Program-made: the position numbers and the translations under genes
Shown here: positions 7,681 through 19,459 of the stretch, piece after piece
How the letters are laid out: every line of letters begins with the position of its first letter
Position numbering within the stretch: the first letter of the stretch is position 1
Assembly (NCBI RefSeq): GCF_030816915.1
Contig: NZ_JAUSYN010000002.1
Location: 1,029,501 to 1,093,500 of the forward strand
DNA length: 64,000 nt
DNA from: Streptomyces sp. B3I8
GTDB taxonomy: Bacteria > Actinomycetota > Actinomycetes > Streptomycetales > Streptomycetaceae
Direction of reading: 5' to 3'
The notes under the pieces: model-generated
The model's database searches: none
Told to the model about the DNA's origin: nothing
The model's input: only the letters and a program-made list of their open reading frames with translations

Positions 7681-9015
7681 TTAGACGGTACGGTCGGGCG
7701 GCACGGGCGGACAAGGCGGAGCCGTTGCGCGCGGGTGCGCGTTCCGTTGCGTCTCGCGTACGGCTTCCGGCGATTCGTTGCGTGTGCGCCGGAGGCGACG
7801 GGAGCATCGCCATGAACGGCGGGAACGGCGGAAGCGGCGGGATCGGCGGCCCGCTCTCGCCAGCAGGGCCGCCGTCAGCAGGTACGGCACCGCGCCCCAG
7901 GCGAAGGCGGTGGCGTGCCCGGCGGCCGTGGCGAGCGTCCCGTATCCCGCGTACACGGCGATCGTGGTGAGCGAGCTGCCCAGGCCCGCGACCGAGGTGA
8001 GGGTGGCCCGGCCGGTGTCCTCAAGACGCCGCTGGAGCCGTGCGTCGGCGAGCACGACCGCCAGCTGGAAGCCGCCGAAGGCCGCGGCGACCAGCACCAG
8101 ACCGGCCGGGCTTCCGGAGGCGGCGCCCAGGGCCAACGCGCAGGCGGCGCCCGCCAGCAGCACGGCGAGCCCGCGGCTGCCGAGCCGGGACGCGGGTCCG
8201 GTCAGCAGACCGCCCGCAGTGGCACCGGCCCAGACCAGCAGCAGGAACCAGGGGACGTCGGTCTCGGCCACGCCGGTGTCGTGCGCCAGCAGCGGCGTGT
8301 ACTCGTCGAGGGCCTCGAAGACGGCGGTCACGGCCGGGACGAGCAGCAGCGCCCCGCGTACGGACCGGTCGGCGCGAGCCTCGGCGAGCCCGGCTCGCAG
8401 GGTCGCGGTCCAGCCCCTGGCGTGGGCGGCCGGCCCCCGGTGTTCGGGGAGGCGGGTCGCCGTGGCCGCCGCGAGGAGACAGGTCAGTACGCTCGCCGCG
8501 CCGACGGCGGGATAGCCGCCCCGGGCGAACACCGGTCCGGCGAGGGCCATCGCGGCCGTGACGGCCACCAGTCCGCAGGCGCGCGTCCGGCCCATGATCC
8601 CGGCATAGCGGTCCGCGGCCCCGAGCCGCTCCAGTTCGTCGTACACCAGTGCTTCGAGCGTGCCGGAACCGAGCGCTCCGCCGGCGCCCCACAGCACGAA
8701 GCCGACGGCGAAGGAGGCGTACGACGGCAGCAGCACCCACAGGGCGAACCCGGTGGCGGTGAGCAGAGGGGCGAGGACGAGCAGCCGGCGCCGGGAGGTG
8801 CCGTCGGCCCAGGCTCCGGAGGGCACCTCCAGCAGGACCCCGGTGAGGGACCACAGGGCGAACAGGGAGGAGATCTGCCCGAGCGAGAGCCCGGCGTCGC
8901 TGAACAGCAGCGCGTACACCGGGTACAGCAGGACGAACTCGTCGAGGAACGCGTAGCGGTAGAGGGTGCGCGTGAGCCGCCGCGGACCGGTGGCGGGCGC
9001 GGGTGAAGTGGGCAT
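7681..9015 (-). CDS. MFS transporter with basic C-terminal tail
   Basis: Encodes 444 residues. It has about twelve hydrophobic segments of the major facilitator superfamily, starting with YRYAFLDEFVLLYPVYALLF and with the loop-2/3 motif GAWADGTSRRRLL. After the last membrane segment comes a tail of about 55 residues that is first very arginine-rich, then proline-rich, and probably cytoplasmic and disordered. The ATG at 9015 has GGGAAGG just upstream; a longer frame to 9096 adds residues without family character. It lies between an Lrp-type regulator and the nitrilase/amine oxidase pair on the same strand, so it may export their product or import their substrate. Confidence 0.8.
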   Translation of the reverse strand: MPTSPAPATGPRRLTRTLYRYAFLDEFVLLYPVYALLFSDAGLSLGQISSLFALWSLTGVLLEVPSGAWADGTSRRRLLVLAPLLTATGFALWVLLPSYASFAVGFVLWGAGGALGSGTLEALVYDELERLGAADRYAGIMGRTRACGLVAVTAAMALAGPVFARGGYPAVGAASVLTCLLAAATATRLPEHRGPAAHARGWTATLRAGLAEARADRSVRGALLLVPAVTAVFEALDEYTPLLAHDTGVAETDVPWFLLLVWAGATAGGLLTGPASRLGSRGLAVLLAGAACALALGAASGSPAGLVLVAAAFGGFQLAVVLADARLQRRLEDTGRATLTSVAGLGSSLTTIAVYAGYGTLATAAGHATAFAWGAVPYLLTAALLARAGRRSRRFRRSRRSWRCSRRLRRTRNESPEAVRETQRNAHPRATAPPCPPVPPDRTV

Positions 9016-9187
9016 CGGCCTTCCCGAGGTCGGATGTCGGACACCGGACGTGTGGCACGTGGCACGTCGGCGTCCGAGGCGGCCCTCGGGAAGCACAGGC
9101 GGGGTATCAATGTCGCCAGGTCATGCGGGAAGCGTAGACCGGCGGGGCGGGCGGTGTCGCCGGGATTTCGGGCGCCGCCGGCCCCTC

Positions 9188-9640
9188 TTACGTGGGCGCG
9201 CCCGACGAGAAGCGGCGCAGCAGGGGGGAGAGCACCAGTACGGACTTCGTGCGTTCCACGAAGGGCTCGCCCGCGATCCGTTCCAGCACGCGTTCGAAGT
9301 GGCGCATGTCGGAGGCGAAGACCTGGACGACCGCGTCCGCGTCCCCGGTGACGGTGGACGCGGCCACGACCTCCTGGTAGCGCTCCAGGCCTCGCCGGAT
9401 GGTCTCCGGCGAGGTGTTGCGCCGGCAGTAGATCTCGACGAACCCCTCGGTCTCCCAGCCGAGGGCCGCCGGGTCCACGCGGACGGTGAAACCGGTGATG
9501 GCGCCGACGCCACGCAGCCGGTCGACGCGCCGCTTCACGGCGGGAGCCGACAGGCCGACCTGTTGCCCGATGTCCGCATAGGAGCGCCGGGCGTCCTCTG
9601 CGAGGGCGTGCACGATGCGTTCGTCGAGATCGTTCAGCAC
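9188..9640 (-). CDS. Lrp/AsnC-family transcriptional regulator
   Basis: A 150-residue Lrp-like protein. An N-terminal helix-turn-helix covers about residues 3-60 (LDERIVHALAEDARRSYADI and LSAPAVKRRVDRLRG). A RAM ligand-binding domain follows, with the loop VTGDADAVVQVFASD. These proteins sense amino acids and control amino acid metabolism and transport. It is the first gene of a same-strand series with the MFS, nitrilase and amine oxidase genes, so it is a likely regulator of that group. The C-terminal SPLLRRFSSG is an extension seen in some streptomycete members. The ligand is unknown. Confidence 0.9.
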   Translation of the reverse strand: MLNDLDERIVHALAEDARRSYADIGQQVGLSAPAVKRRVDRLRGVGAITGFTVRVDPAALGWETEGFVEIYCRRNTSPETIRRGLERYQEVVAASTVTGDADAVVQVFASDMRHFERVLERIAGEPFVERTKSVLVLSPLLRRFSSGAPT

Positions 9641-9729
9641 GGGTGGTGGATCACTTCTGGTCGGTTCTGATCAGTGTCGGTGGGACGTGGGACGTCGACA
9701 GGAGCCCGGGTCGGGTCGGTCCTGTTCAA

Positions 9730-9749
9730 CCGGGCCGCGTTCTGCCCGG
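9730..9749 (-). terminator. Hairpin downstream of guaB1
   Basis: CCGGGC and GCCCGG arms with an 8-nt loop lie 7 nt beyond the guaB1 stop codon. Two near copies of GGTCCTSTTCAAC flank it. There is no T-run; the terminator role is inferred from position. Confidence 0.4.
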
Positions 9750-9755
9750 TCCTCT

Positions 9756-11417
<1,662 letters not shown>

Positions 11418-12437
11418 CTATATCCCGTCGGGGTCCGCGCGGCTCAGTGCCGCCTTCGGGGGCGGGCCCGCCGTCATCAGCGCGTCCGCGGCCGACGTGT
11501 CGGTCACCAGGCTGGTCACCAGTCCGGACCGCAGCACCGCGTCGATCGCCGCCGCCTTCCGCTGTCCGCCCGCGATCGCGATGACCTCGGGGATGCGCCG
11601 GAGCTGGTCCGCCTTGACGGTGATGCACCGTTCCCCCAGGTCACGCCCCACCCGGCGCCCCTCGGCGTCGAACAGGTGCGCGGACATTTCCGCGGCGACG
11701 CCCAGCGTCGCGTAGTGCGAACGCTCCTCCTCGCTGAGCATGTCGTGCACCGTGGAGATGCCCGCCTCCCAGGAGCCGATGGAGACGCACGCGACGGTGA
11801 CCTTGTCGAAGTACTCGAAGGCCCGCGCGATCCCGGTCTGGTGCCGCAGCGCCGTCGCGGTCGCCGCGTCCGGCAGCAGCATCGGGGCGTAGATGGGGTG
11901 CGCGTCTCCCCCGGAGACCTGCGCCGCACGCCGTACCGCCTCCACCGACCCGCGTTCGGCGGTCCCGGCGTCGTACACGCCCGTGAGCTGCACGACCGTG
12001 CACGGCGGCAGCCGGTCGAGGGCTGCCGCCATGTGGATGGTGGAGCGCCCCCAGGCGAGCCCGAGGATGTCGCCCTCGGTCACCAGTTCGCCCAGGAGAT
12101 CCGCGGCGACCTCGCCGAGGTTCTCCGGGTCGGGCGACTCGTCCGCGTCGGCGGGGGACTCGACCACGACGGCGTGCCGGAGGCCGTAACGGGCCCGCAG
12201 CGCGTCGGAACGCTCGGCGTCCAGCTCCGCGGGGACGCGGATCTCGATGCGCACGAGATCCCGTTCGAGAGCGGTCTCCAGGACCCGGGCCACCTTGAAC
12301 CGGCTGACGCCGAACTCCTCGGCGATCTGGATCTTCGATTTGCCCTCGAGGTAGAAGCGGCGTGCCATGGCCGCCGCCTGCACCAGCTCCGCGGGTCCCA
12401 TCCGCATCGCCGACCGGCCCGCCGACATACCCGACAC
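11418..12437 (-). CDS. SorC/DeoR-type sugar-binding transcriptional regulator
   Basis: A 339-residue protein. An N-terminal HTH (about residues 15-60, with KSKIQIAEEFGVSRFKVARV) is followed by a sugar-phosphate-binding domain of the SorC type, which contains GDILGLAWGRSTIHMAAAL. Such proteins usually bind phosphorylated sugars. The frame opens at an ATG (12443), but GAGGAG lies directly against it. The GTG at 12437 has GAGGAG at 6 nt spacing and is preferred. The gene is downstream of rpe on the same strand, so a role in pentose phosphate or sugar phosphate control is plausible but unproven. Confidence 0.8.
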   Translation of the reverse strand: MSGMSAGRSAMRMGPAELVQAAAMARRFYLEGKSKIQIAEEFGVSRFKVARVLETALERDLVRIEIRVPAELDAERSDALRARYGLRHAVVVESPADADESPDPENLGEVAADLLGELVTEGDILGLAWGRSTIHMAAALDRLPPCTVVQLTGVYDAGTAERGSVEAVRRAAQVSGGDAHPIYAPMLLPDAATATALRHQTGIARAFEYFDKVTVACVSIGSWEAGISTVHDMLSEEERSHYATLGVAAEMSAHLFDAEGRRVGRDLGERCITVKADQLRRIPEVIAIAGGQRKAAAIDAVLRSGLVTSLVTDTSAADALMTAGPPPKAALSRADPDGI

Positions 12438-12546
12438 GGCCATCTCCTCACTTCGTGCTGCTGTTCACATTCTCGATTCGCCGTTCATCCTTGCAGATCC
12501 ATGGGTCCCGATCAGCCCGGACGGTCGGCGTTCAGCTCGCGTTGGT

Positions 12547-13233
12547 TCAGTGGTCGCATGCCCAGGAGGCACCTGCCGTCACGTTCTCGGCCCGGGCGCG
12601 CAGGGCGCGCACCGCGGCGGCGGGGTCGCCGGCACCGTAGACCGCGCTGCCGGCGACGAAGACGTCGGCGCCCGCCTCCGCGCAGCGCTCGATGGTCGTG
12701 GCCGAGACACCGCCGTCGACCTGGAGCCACAGATCGAGGCCGTGCTTGCCGATCAGCTCCCGCGTGCGGCGGATCTTGGGCAGCATGATGTCGAGGAAGG
12801 CCTGGCCGCCGAAGCCGGGCTCGACGGTCATGATCAGCAGCATGTCGAGCTCGGGCAGCAGGTCCTCGTACGGCTCGATCGGTGTCGCGGGCTTGAGGGC
12901 CATGGAGGCGCGGGCTCCCTTGGCGCGGATCTCACGGGCGAGACGCACCGGGGCGGCGGCCGCCTCCACGTGGAAGGTGACGGAGGAGGCGCCGGCCTCG
13001 ACGTACTGGGGCGCCCAGCGGTCGGGGGCCTCGATCATCAGGTGGCAGTCCAACGGAGTGTCCGTCGCCCGGGCCAGCGACTCCACAATCGGCACGCCGA
13101 GCGTGAGATTGGGGACGAAGTGGTTGTCCATGACGTCGACGTGGAGCCAGTCGGCCCCCTCGACGGCCCGTGCCTCGTCGGCGAGACGCGCGAAGTCGGC
13201 GGACAGGATGCTGGGGTTGATCTGCACGGCCAT
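12547..13233 (-). CDS. rpe: Ribulose-phosphate 3-epimerase
   Basis: A 228-residue TIM-barrel enzyme that interconverts ribulose 5-phosphate and xylulose 5-phosphate in the pentose phosphate pathway. Family motifs are clear: [29 protein letters not shown] (metal His and catalytic Asp), [17 protein letters not shown] and LQVDGGV. The second catalytic Asp is in VDGGV. The length is normal. The ATG at 13233 is the natural start. Downstream lies the SorC-type regulator at about 110 bp. Upstream is a region with a long GC-rich inverted repeat that separates it from rsmB. Confidence 0.95.
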   Translation of the reverse strand: MAVQINPSILSADFARLADEARAVEGADWLHVDVMDNHFVPNLTLGVPIVESLARATDTPLDCHLMIEAPDRWAPQYVEAGASSVTFHVEAAAAPVRLAREIRAKGARASMALKPATPIEPYEDLLPELDMLLIMTVEPGFGGQAFLDIMLPKIRRTRELIGKHGLDLWLQVDGGVSATTIERCAEAGADVFVAGSAVYGAGDPAAAVRALRARAENVTAGASWACDH

Positions 13234-13291
13234 GCCTCAAGCCTCCCATGCCGAAGCCGCGGCGTTCGCCCCGCGGGCACATCGTGCTTTG

Positions 13292-13359
13292 CTCGCGCGG
13301 CTCCCCGCGCCCCTTCAGCCGGGGCTGCGCCCCGTCAGGGGATCGGGGAACCGCGCGAG
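13292..13359. repeat. Dispersed GC-rich inverted repeat, copy 1
   Basis: Arms of 16 bp (13292-13307 and 13344-13359) pair with one mismatch. They enclose a 36-nt loop that can form its own small stem. The arm sequence CTCGCGCGGYTCCCCG is shared with the perfect inverted repeat at 51763-51809 and, as a half copy, with 11390-11403. It lies between rsmB and rpe and probably acts as a terminator for rsmB. Confidence 0.6.
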
Positions 13360-13488
13360 AGCCACGGCTCACCCGCCCACACGCCCCGGTCACCCGAGCT
13401 CTCGCGTCCCGGGTCACAGGGGCGGAGCCCCTCGAGAACGGGAAGGGTGTGGGCGGCGGGGGCGACAACCCCGGGGCCGGCCGCCCCC

Positions 13489-14907
13489 TCAGGAAACCCG
13501 GCGCACCAGCGCCAGATACATCGCGTCCGTCCCGTGCAGATGCGGCCACAGCTGCACGTCCGGGCCGTCGCCCAGCAGCGACACCCCCGGCAGCAGCGGC
13601 CGTGCGTCGAGCGATTCGAACCCCGGGTGTCGCTTGAGCACGTCCGTCACCACCGCCCGCGTCTCGGCGAGGTGCGGCGAGCATGTCGCATACCCCACGA
13701 CGCCCCCCACCCGCACCGACCGCAGCGCCATCTCCAGCAGCCCCCGCTGCAACGGCGCGAACCCTTCCAGGTCCTCCGGCCGGCGCCGCCACCGCGCCTC
13801 CGGCCGCCTGCGCAGCGCGCCCAGACCGGTGCAGGGGACGTCCACCAGCACCCGGTCGAACGTCCCGGGCCGCCATGCGGGCCGGGTCCCGTCGGCGGTG
13901 ACCACCTGGTACGGCCCGGGGTTGCCGTGCAGCGCCTTGGCCACCAGGCCCGCCCGGTGCGGCTGCTTCTCCGCCGCCACCAGTGCGGCCCCGCGCTCCG
14001 CGGCGAGCGCGGCCAGCAGTGCCGCCTTGCCGCCGGGCCCGGCGCAGCCGTCCAGCCACAGTTCGTCGCGGCCCTCCACGGGAGCGTTCGCGAAGGCGAG
14101 CGCGACGAGCTGGCTGCCTTCGTCCTGCACCCCCGCGCGCCCCTCGCGCACGGCCTCCACGGCCCCGGGCTCGCCGCCCTCGGTGAGCCGCACGGCATAC
14201 GGCGACCAGCGGCCCGGCTCGGCGGCCGGCTCGCGCAGCAGTTCCCCGGCGGTGGCCCGGCCGGGGCGGGCGACGAGGGTGACCTCGGGGCGTTCGTTGT
14301 CGGCCTCGAGCAGGTCCTCGATGCCGGCCCGGCCGCCGCCGAGGGAGTCCCACAGCGCGGAGACGATCCAGCGGGGATGCGAGTGCACGACCGCGAGGTG
14401 GTCCTCGGGGTCCTCGTCGTACGGCGGCGCGACCTGCTCCAGCCAGCCGTCGAGATCGTGCCGGCCGACCTTGCGCAGCACGGCGTTGACGAACTTGGCC
14501 CGCCCGTCGCCGAGCACCACGCGGGCCAGCTCGACGGAAGCGGAGACCGCGGCGTGCGTCGGGATGCGGGTGCCGAGCAGCTGGTGCGCGCCGAGACTGA
14601 GCACGTCGAGGACCGGCGGGTCCACCTCGCGCAGCGGCCGGTCGACGCAGGCGGCGAGGACGGCGTCGTACGTGCCCTGCCGACGCAGTGTGCCGTAGAC
14701 GAGCTCGGTGGCCAGCGCGGCGTCCCGGCCGTCGAAGCCTTCCTGCTCCCGGGCCTTGCGCAGCAGCGGGGGAAGGACGAGGTTGGCGTACGCGTCCCGT
14801 TCGTCCACCGCGCGCAGCGCCTCGAAGGCGAGGAAGCGGACGGGGTCCTTCTGGGGCTTGCGGTACGGCTTGCCGGGTTTACGGGGACGGCGGGGCTGAT
14901 CGCTCAC
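13489..14907 (-). CDS. rsmB: 16S rRNA (cytosine-C5)-methyltransferase, RsmB/Sun family
   Basis: Encodes 472 residues. A basic N-terminal tail is followed by a NusB-like RNA-binding domain (about 20-155), then a SAM-dependent methyltransferase domain. SAM motif I is DGCAGPGGKAALL from Asp286. The nucleophile region is DVPCTGLGALRRRPE (Cys359), and the second Cys is in YATCSPH (Cys409). Both catalytic cysteines of the RsmB/NOP2 type are therefore present. It would methylate a cytosine in 16S rRNA (C967 in E. coli numbering). The start is a GTG, and GGAG lies rather far upstream. It follows fmt on the same strand, the usual fmt-rsmB neighbourhood. Confidence 0.92.
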   Translation of the reverse strand: MSDQPRRPRKPGKPYRKPQKDPVRFLAFEALRAVDERDAYANLVLPPLLRKAREQEGFDGRDAALATELVYGTLRRQGTYDAVLAACVDRPLREVDPPVLDVLSLGAHQLLGTRIPTHAAVSASVELARVVLGDGRAKFVNAVLRKVGRHDLDGWLEQVAPPYDEDPEDHLAVVHSHPRWIVSALWDSLGGGRAGIEDLLEADNERPEVTLVARPGRATAGELLREPAAEPGRWSPYAVRLTEGGEPGAVEAVREGRAGVQDEGSQLVALAFANAPVEGRDELWLDGCAGPGGKAALLAALAAERGAALVAAEKQPHRAGLVAKALHGNPGPYQVVTADGTRPAWRPGTFDRVLVDVPCTGLGALRRRPEARWRRRPEDLEGFAPLQRGLLEMALRSVRVGGVVGYATCSPHLAETRAVVTDVLKRHPGFESLDARPLLPGVSLLGDGPDVQLWPHLHGTDAMYLALVRRVS

Positions 14908-15110
14908 GAAAAAGGTGCTCCGGGTCGCAGAACGGGCTGTCCGTCCAGCCTACGCGGTGGCCGCCGGGCGGCCGCCGGCGCGCGCACCGGGCCGGTTCCG
15001 GCGCCCCCTTCCCGCCGTGGGCGCCCCGGCCGCCCCCTTCGCCATGGGGCGGCCCCGGCCGTCGTCGCGGGCCCCGCTGTCGGGTCCCTGCCGCCGTCGC
15101 CGGCTCTTCT

Positions 15111-15134
15111 GTCGCCGTCGCCGTCGCCGTCGCC
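15111..15134. repeat. GTCGCC hexanucleotide tandem repeat (4 copies)
   Basis: Four perfect head-to-tail GTCGCC units lie in the 260-bp gap between rsmB and fmt; related CCGCCGTCGCCGG sequence precedes them. The rest of the gap is GC-rich with no convincing gene. Confidence 0.6.
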
Positions 15135-15167
15135 GAGCACCCGCCGCCGCGGGGGACCAGGCCCTCG

Positions 15168-17002
<1,835 letters not shown>

Positions 17003-17019
17003 CCGGTCGGCACGCCCGC

Positions 17020-17045
17020 GGAGCCCCGCGCACAGCCGGGGCTCC
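17020..17045 (+). terminator. Hairpin after the HTH-like gene
   Basis: GGAGCCCC (17020-17027) pairs perfectly with GGGGCTCC (17038-17045) around a 10-nt loop, 17 nt past the stop codon. There is no T-run. It separates this gene from convergent priA. Confidence 0.55.
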
Positions 17046-17223
17046 AGGCCGTCACGGTCGTCGCCGCGCGCGATTCCGCGGTGCACGAGGTCGCCGTGCA
17101 CGGCGTCACCGCGTGACCGGCGGGGCCGACGGGCCCCCTCCCGCCGTTCCCGCGCCCGTAGACCGGGCGCCGCGTCCGCCTCCGCCCGCCCGAACTCCGT
17201 CGGGGGCGGCGGGACGGGTCACC

Positions 17224-19353
17224 TCAGCCGATGTCCGGCGGGTCGATGCGTATCCTCACCTCGGCCCCCGCTCCGCGTGCCATCCGTGCCGCCTGCGCCA
17301 CCTTGAGCGCCGTCGCGAGCCCCGCCCCGCTGCCCGGCGGCACCCGGACCAACGCCCGCTCGCTCTCCCCCGACGGGACGGCGCCTCCCGGCGCCACGAC
17401 CGGGACCGGCCCCAATACGTCGGCGTCCCCCGGCAGCTCCACCGCCGCCAGGAACTCCGACACGGTGCCCACCGGTCCAGCCACCGCCGCCATCCGGAAC
17501 ACCGGCGGGAAGCCGAGCTCGCGCCGCTCCCCCAGCTCGCGTACCGCGTGCCCGGCCGGGTCCCAGCGCACCAGCGCCTGCACGGGCCGCAGCGTCGGTT
17601 CGGCGACGATCACCACCGTTCCCCCGGCCTCCTGCGGCCGGACCAGCGCGGCCGCGCCGATCCACCGCCGCAGCGCCTCTTCCCCCGCCCGCAGGTCGGG
17701 CCGGCCAAGCATCGCCCAGCCGTCGAGCAGCAGCGCCGCCGCGTACCCGCCCTCGGCGACGGGTTCAGCCCCGGGCGTGCTCACCACCAGCGCGGGCGTC
17801 CCCGGCACCGTGTCCAGCACATGCTCGCGTCCTGAGGTGCGCACCGGCACCGCCGGGAACGCCCGCCCCAGCTCCTCCGCCGTCCGCCGCGCCCCCACGA
17901 CCTGCGCCCGCAGGCGGAACCCACCGCATTCCGGACAGTGCCAGGCCGGCTCCCCGGTACCGCACCACACGCACCGCAGCTCACCGGCGTCCCGTGCCTC
18001 CAGCGGTCCGGCGCAGCGCCCGCAGCGGGCCGGTGCCCGGCACTGGGCACAGGCCAGCCGGGGCACGTATCCCCGCCGCGGCACCTGGATCAGCACCGGT
18101 CCGTGCCGCAGTCCCTCGCGCAGCGTCTGCCAGGCGAGCGTGGGGAGCCGGGCCGCGCGGGCGGCCTCGTCGCGGGCCAGGTCCTGGTCGCCGACGGTCC
18201 GCACCAGCGGGGCGGTGGCCCGCACCCGTTCCCGGTCGGCGACCAGGGGCGCGGCCCAGCCGCTCTCGACCAGTTGCGCGGCCTCCACCGTGCAGCTCCA
18301 GCCGCCCAGCAGGAACGCGCACCGGTCGCGGGTGGCGCGCAGCTCCAGCACCTCCCGCACGTGCGGGAAGGGCGCGTGGTCGTCGCTGTGCCCGGAGTCG
18401 CCGTCGTCCCACACCACGACAAGTCCCAGGTTCCGCACCGGCGCGAACATCGCGGCGCGGGTCCCGACGACGGCCCGCACCGCGCCCCGGCGCACGGCGA
18501 GCCATTCCCGGTACCGCTGCTCCTGTCCCACGTCGGCGGTCAGCACCGCGTGCTGTCCCTCACCCAGCAGGGCGGTGAGCGCGGCGCCGACCCGGCCCGC
18601 GGGCCGCCCGGACGGTACGACGACCAGCGCACCGCGGCCCGAGGCGAGCGTGGCCCGCACGGCCCGGGCGATCTCCTCGGCCCACTCGGGACCGGGCAGC
18701 GCGGTCCACACCGCCCGCGGCGCGCCGCCGGTGGCCAGGGCCCGCAGGAAGCCCTCGCCCCTGCCGTAACGCGCCCAGCTGCCGGGCTCGGGCGGGGCCG
18801 GCGGCGCGGGCGGCGCACCCGACTCGCGGGCCTCGGCGCGGGCGTGCCGGGGCGGCACCGCCAGTTGCAGCACGTCGGCGAGACTCCCCGCGTACCGGTC
18901 GGCGACGGCGCGGGCGAGGCCCAGCAGCTCGGGGTCGAGAACCGGTTCCGGCGACACGACCTGCGCGAGGGCGGCCAGCGGCCCGGCGTAGTCGGACTCG
19001 GCGACCCGCTCGACCAGGAACCCGTCGATGAGGCTCCCGCCTTCACGCCGCCCGTCCCGCACGGTGCGCCCCCCGGCGCCGAACCTGACCCGCACCCGCA
19101 CCCCCGGCTGCGCGGCCGCGTCGAGCTCCTCGGGCACGGCGTAGTCGAAGTACCGGTCGAGGTGCAGCACGCCTTTGTCGACCAGCACCCGGGCCACGGG
19201 CAGCTCCTTGGCCAGCGCCGCCCCCCGCCAGGTGCGCGGCTTGGCCCGGGGCACTTTCGCCTTGCGCACACTCTCGCGGATCAACGCGAGCTGCTCCGGC
19301 GGCGCCTCACCCCCCGCGCCTCCGGCCCCCGCCCTCCCGTTCTCGCTGCTCAC
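17224..19353 (-). CDS. priA: PriA-type primosomal protein, helicase motifs degenerate
   Basis: Encodes 709 residues. An N-terminal DNA-binding domain of replication restart protein PriA is present (LDRYFDYAVPEELDAAAQPG, then VRVRFGAGGRTVRDG). The zinc-binding module keeps its paired cysteines (LACAQCRAPARCGRCAG, then CVWCGTGEPAWHCPECGG). The Walker A region reads TALPGPEWAEE, without GxGKT. The DEEHD box reads WDDGDSGHSDD. It therefore should lack ATP-driven helicase activity, as known for actinobacterial PriA. It probably still binds stalled forks and recruits the primosome. The GTG at 19353 gives the family N-terminus; the longer frame to 19479 runs into the metK 3' end. It lies downstream of metK. 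Confidence 0.88.
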   Translation of the reverse strand: MSSENGRAGAGGAGGEAPPEQLALIRESVRKAKVPRAKPRTWRGAALAKELPVARVLVDKGVLHLDRYFDYAVPEELDAAAQPGVRVRVRFGAGGRTVRDGRREGGSLIDGFLVERVAESDYAGPLAALAQVVSPEPVLDPELLGLARAVADRYAGSLADVLQLAVPPRHARAEARESGAPPAPPAPPEPGSWARYGRGEGFLRALATGGAPRAVWTALPGPEWAEEIARAVRATLASGRGALVVVPSGRPAGRVGAALTALLGEGQHAVLTADVGQEQRYREWLAVRRGAVRAVVGTRAAMFAPVRNLGLVVVWDDGDSGHSDDHAPFPHVREVLELRATRDRCAFLLGGWSCTVEAAQLVESGWAAPLVADRERVRATAPLVRTVGDQDLARDEAARAARLPTLAWQTLREGLRHGPVLIQVPRRGYVPRLACAQCRAPARCGRCAGPLEARDAGELRCVWCGTGEPAWHCPECGGFRLRAQVVGARRTAEELGRAFPAVPVRTSGREHVLDTVPGTPALVVSTPGAEPVAEGGYAAALLLDGWAMLGRPDLRAGEEALRRWIGAAALVRPQEAGGTVVIVAEPTLRPVQALVRWDPAGHAVRELGERRELGFPPVFRMAAVAGPVGTVSEFLAAVELPGDADVLGPVPVVAPGGAVPSGESERALVRVPPGSGAGLATALKVAQAARMARGAGAEVRIRIDPPDIG

Positions 19354-19401
19354 ATCTGCATTCTTACCAAAGGGCACTGACAACGGACGGGGGCGCGAAC
19401 A

Positions 19402-19440
19402 CCGTGGGCCCGGCCCCCGAAAGAGGGGCCGGGCCCACGG
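19402..19440 (-). terminator. metK terminator hairpin
   Basis: A perfect 16-bp stem (19402-19417 with 19425-19440) has a 7-nt loop CGAAAGA, 20 nt after the metK stop codon and before priA. There is no T-run. Confidence 0.75.
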
Positions 19441-19459
19441 ACGGCTGAGCTCGCTCGGC

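Noticed and set aside
17003..17116. The frame of the HTH-like gene reopens for 37 codons after its TGA, suggesting readthrough
   Set aside because: An open run of this size is ordinary at this GC content, and a terminator hairpin lies inside it. No readthrough context is recognised.
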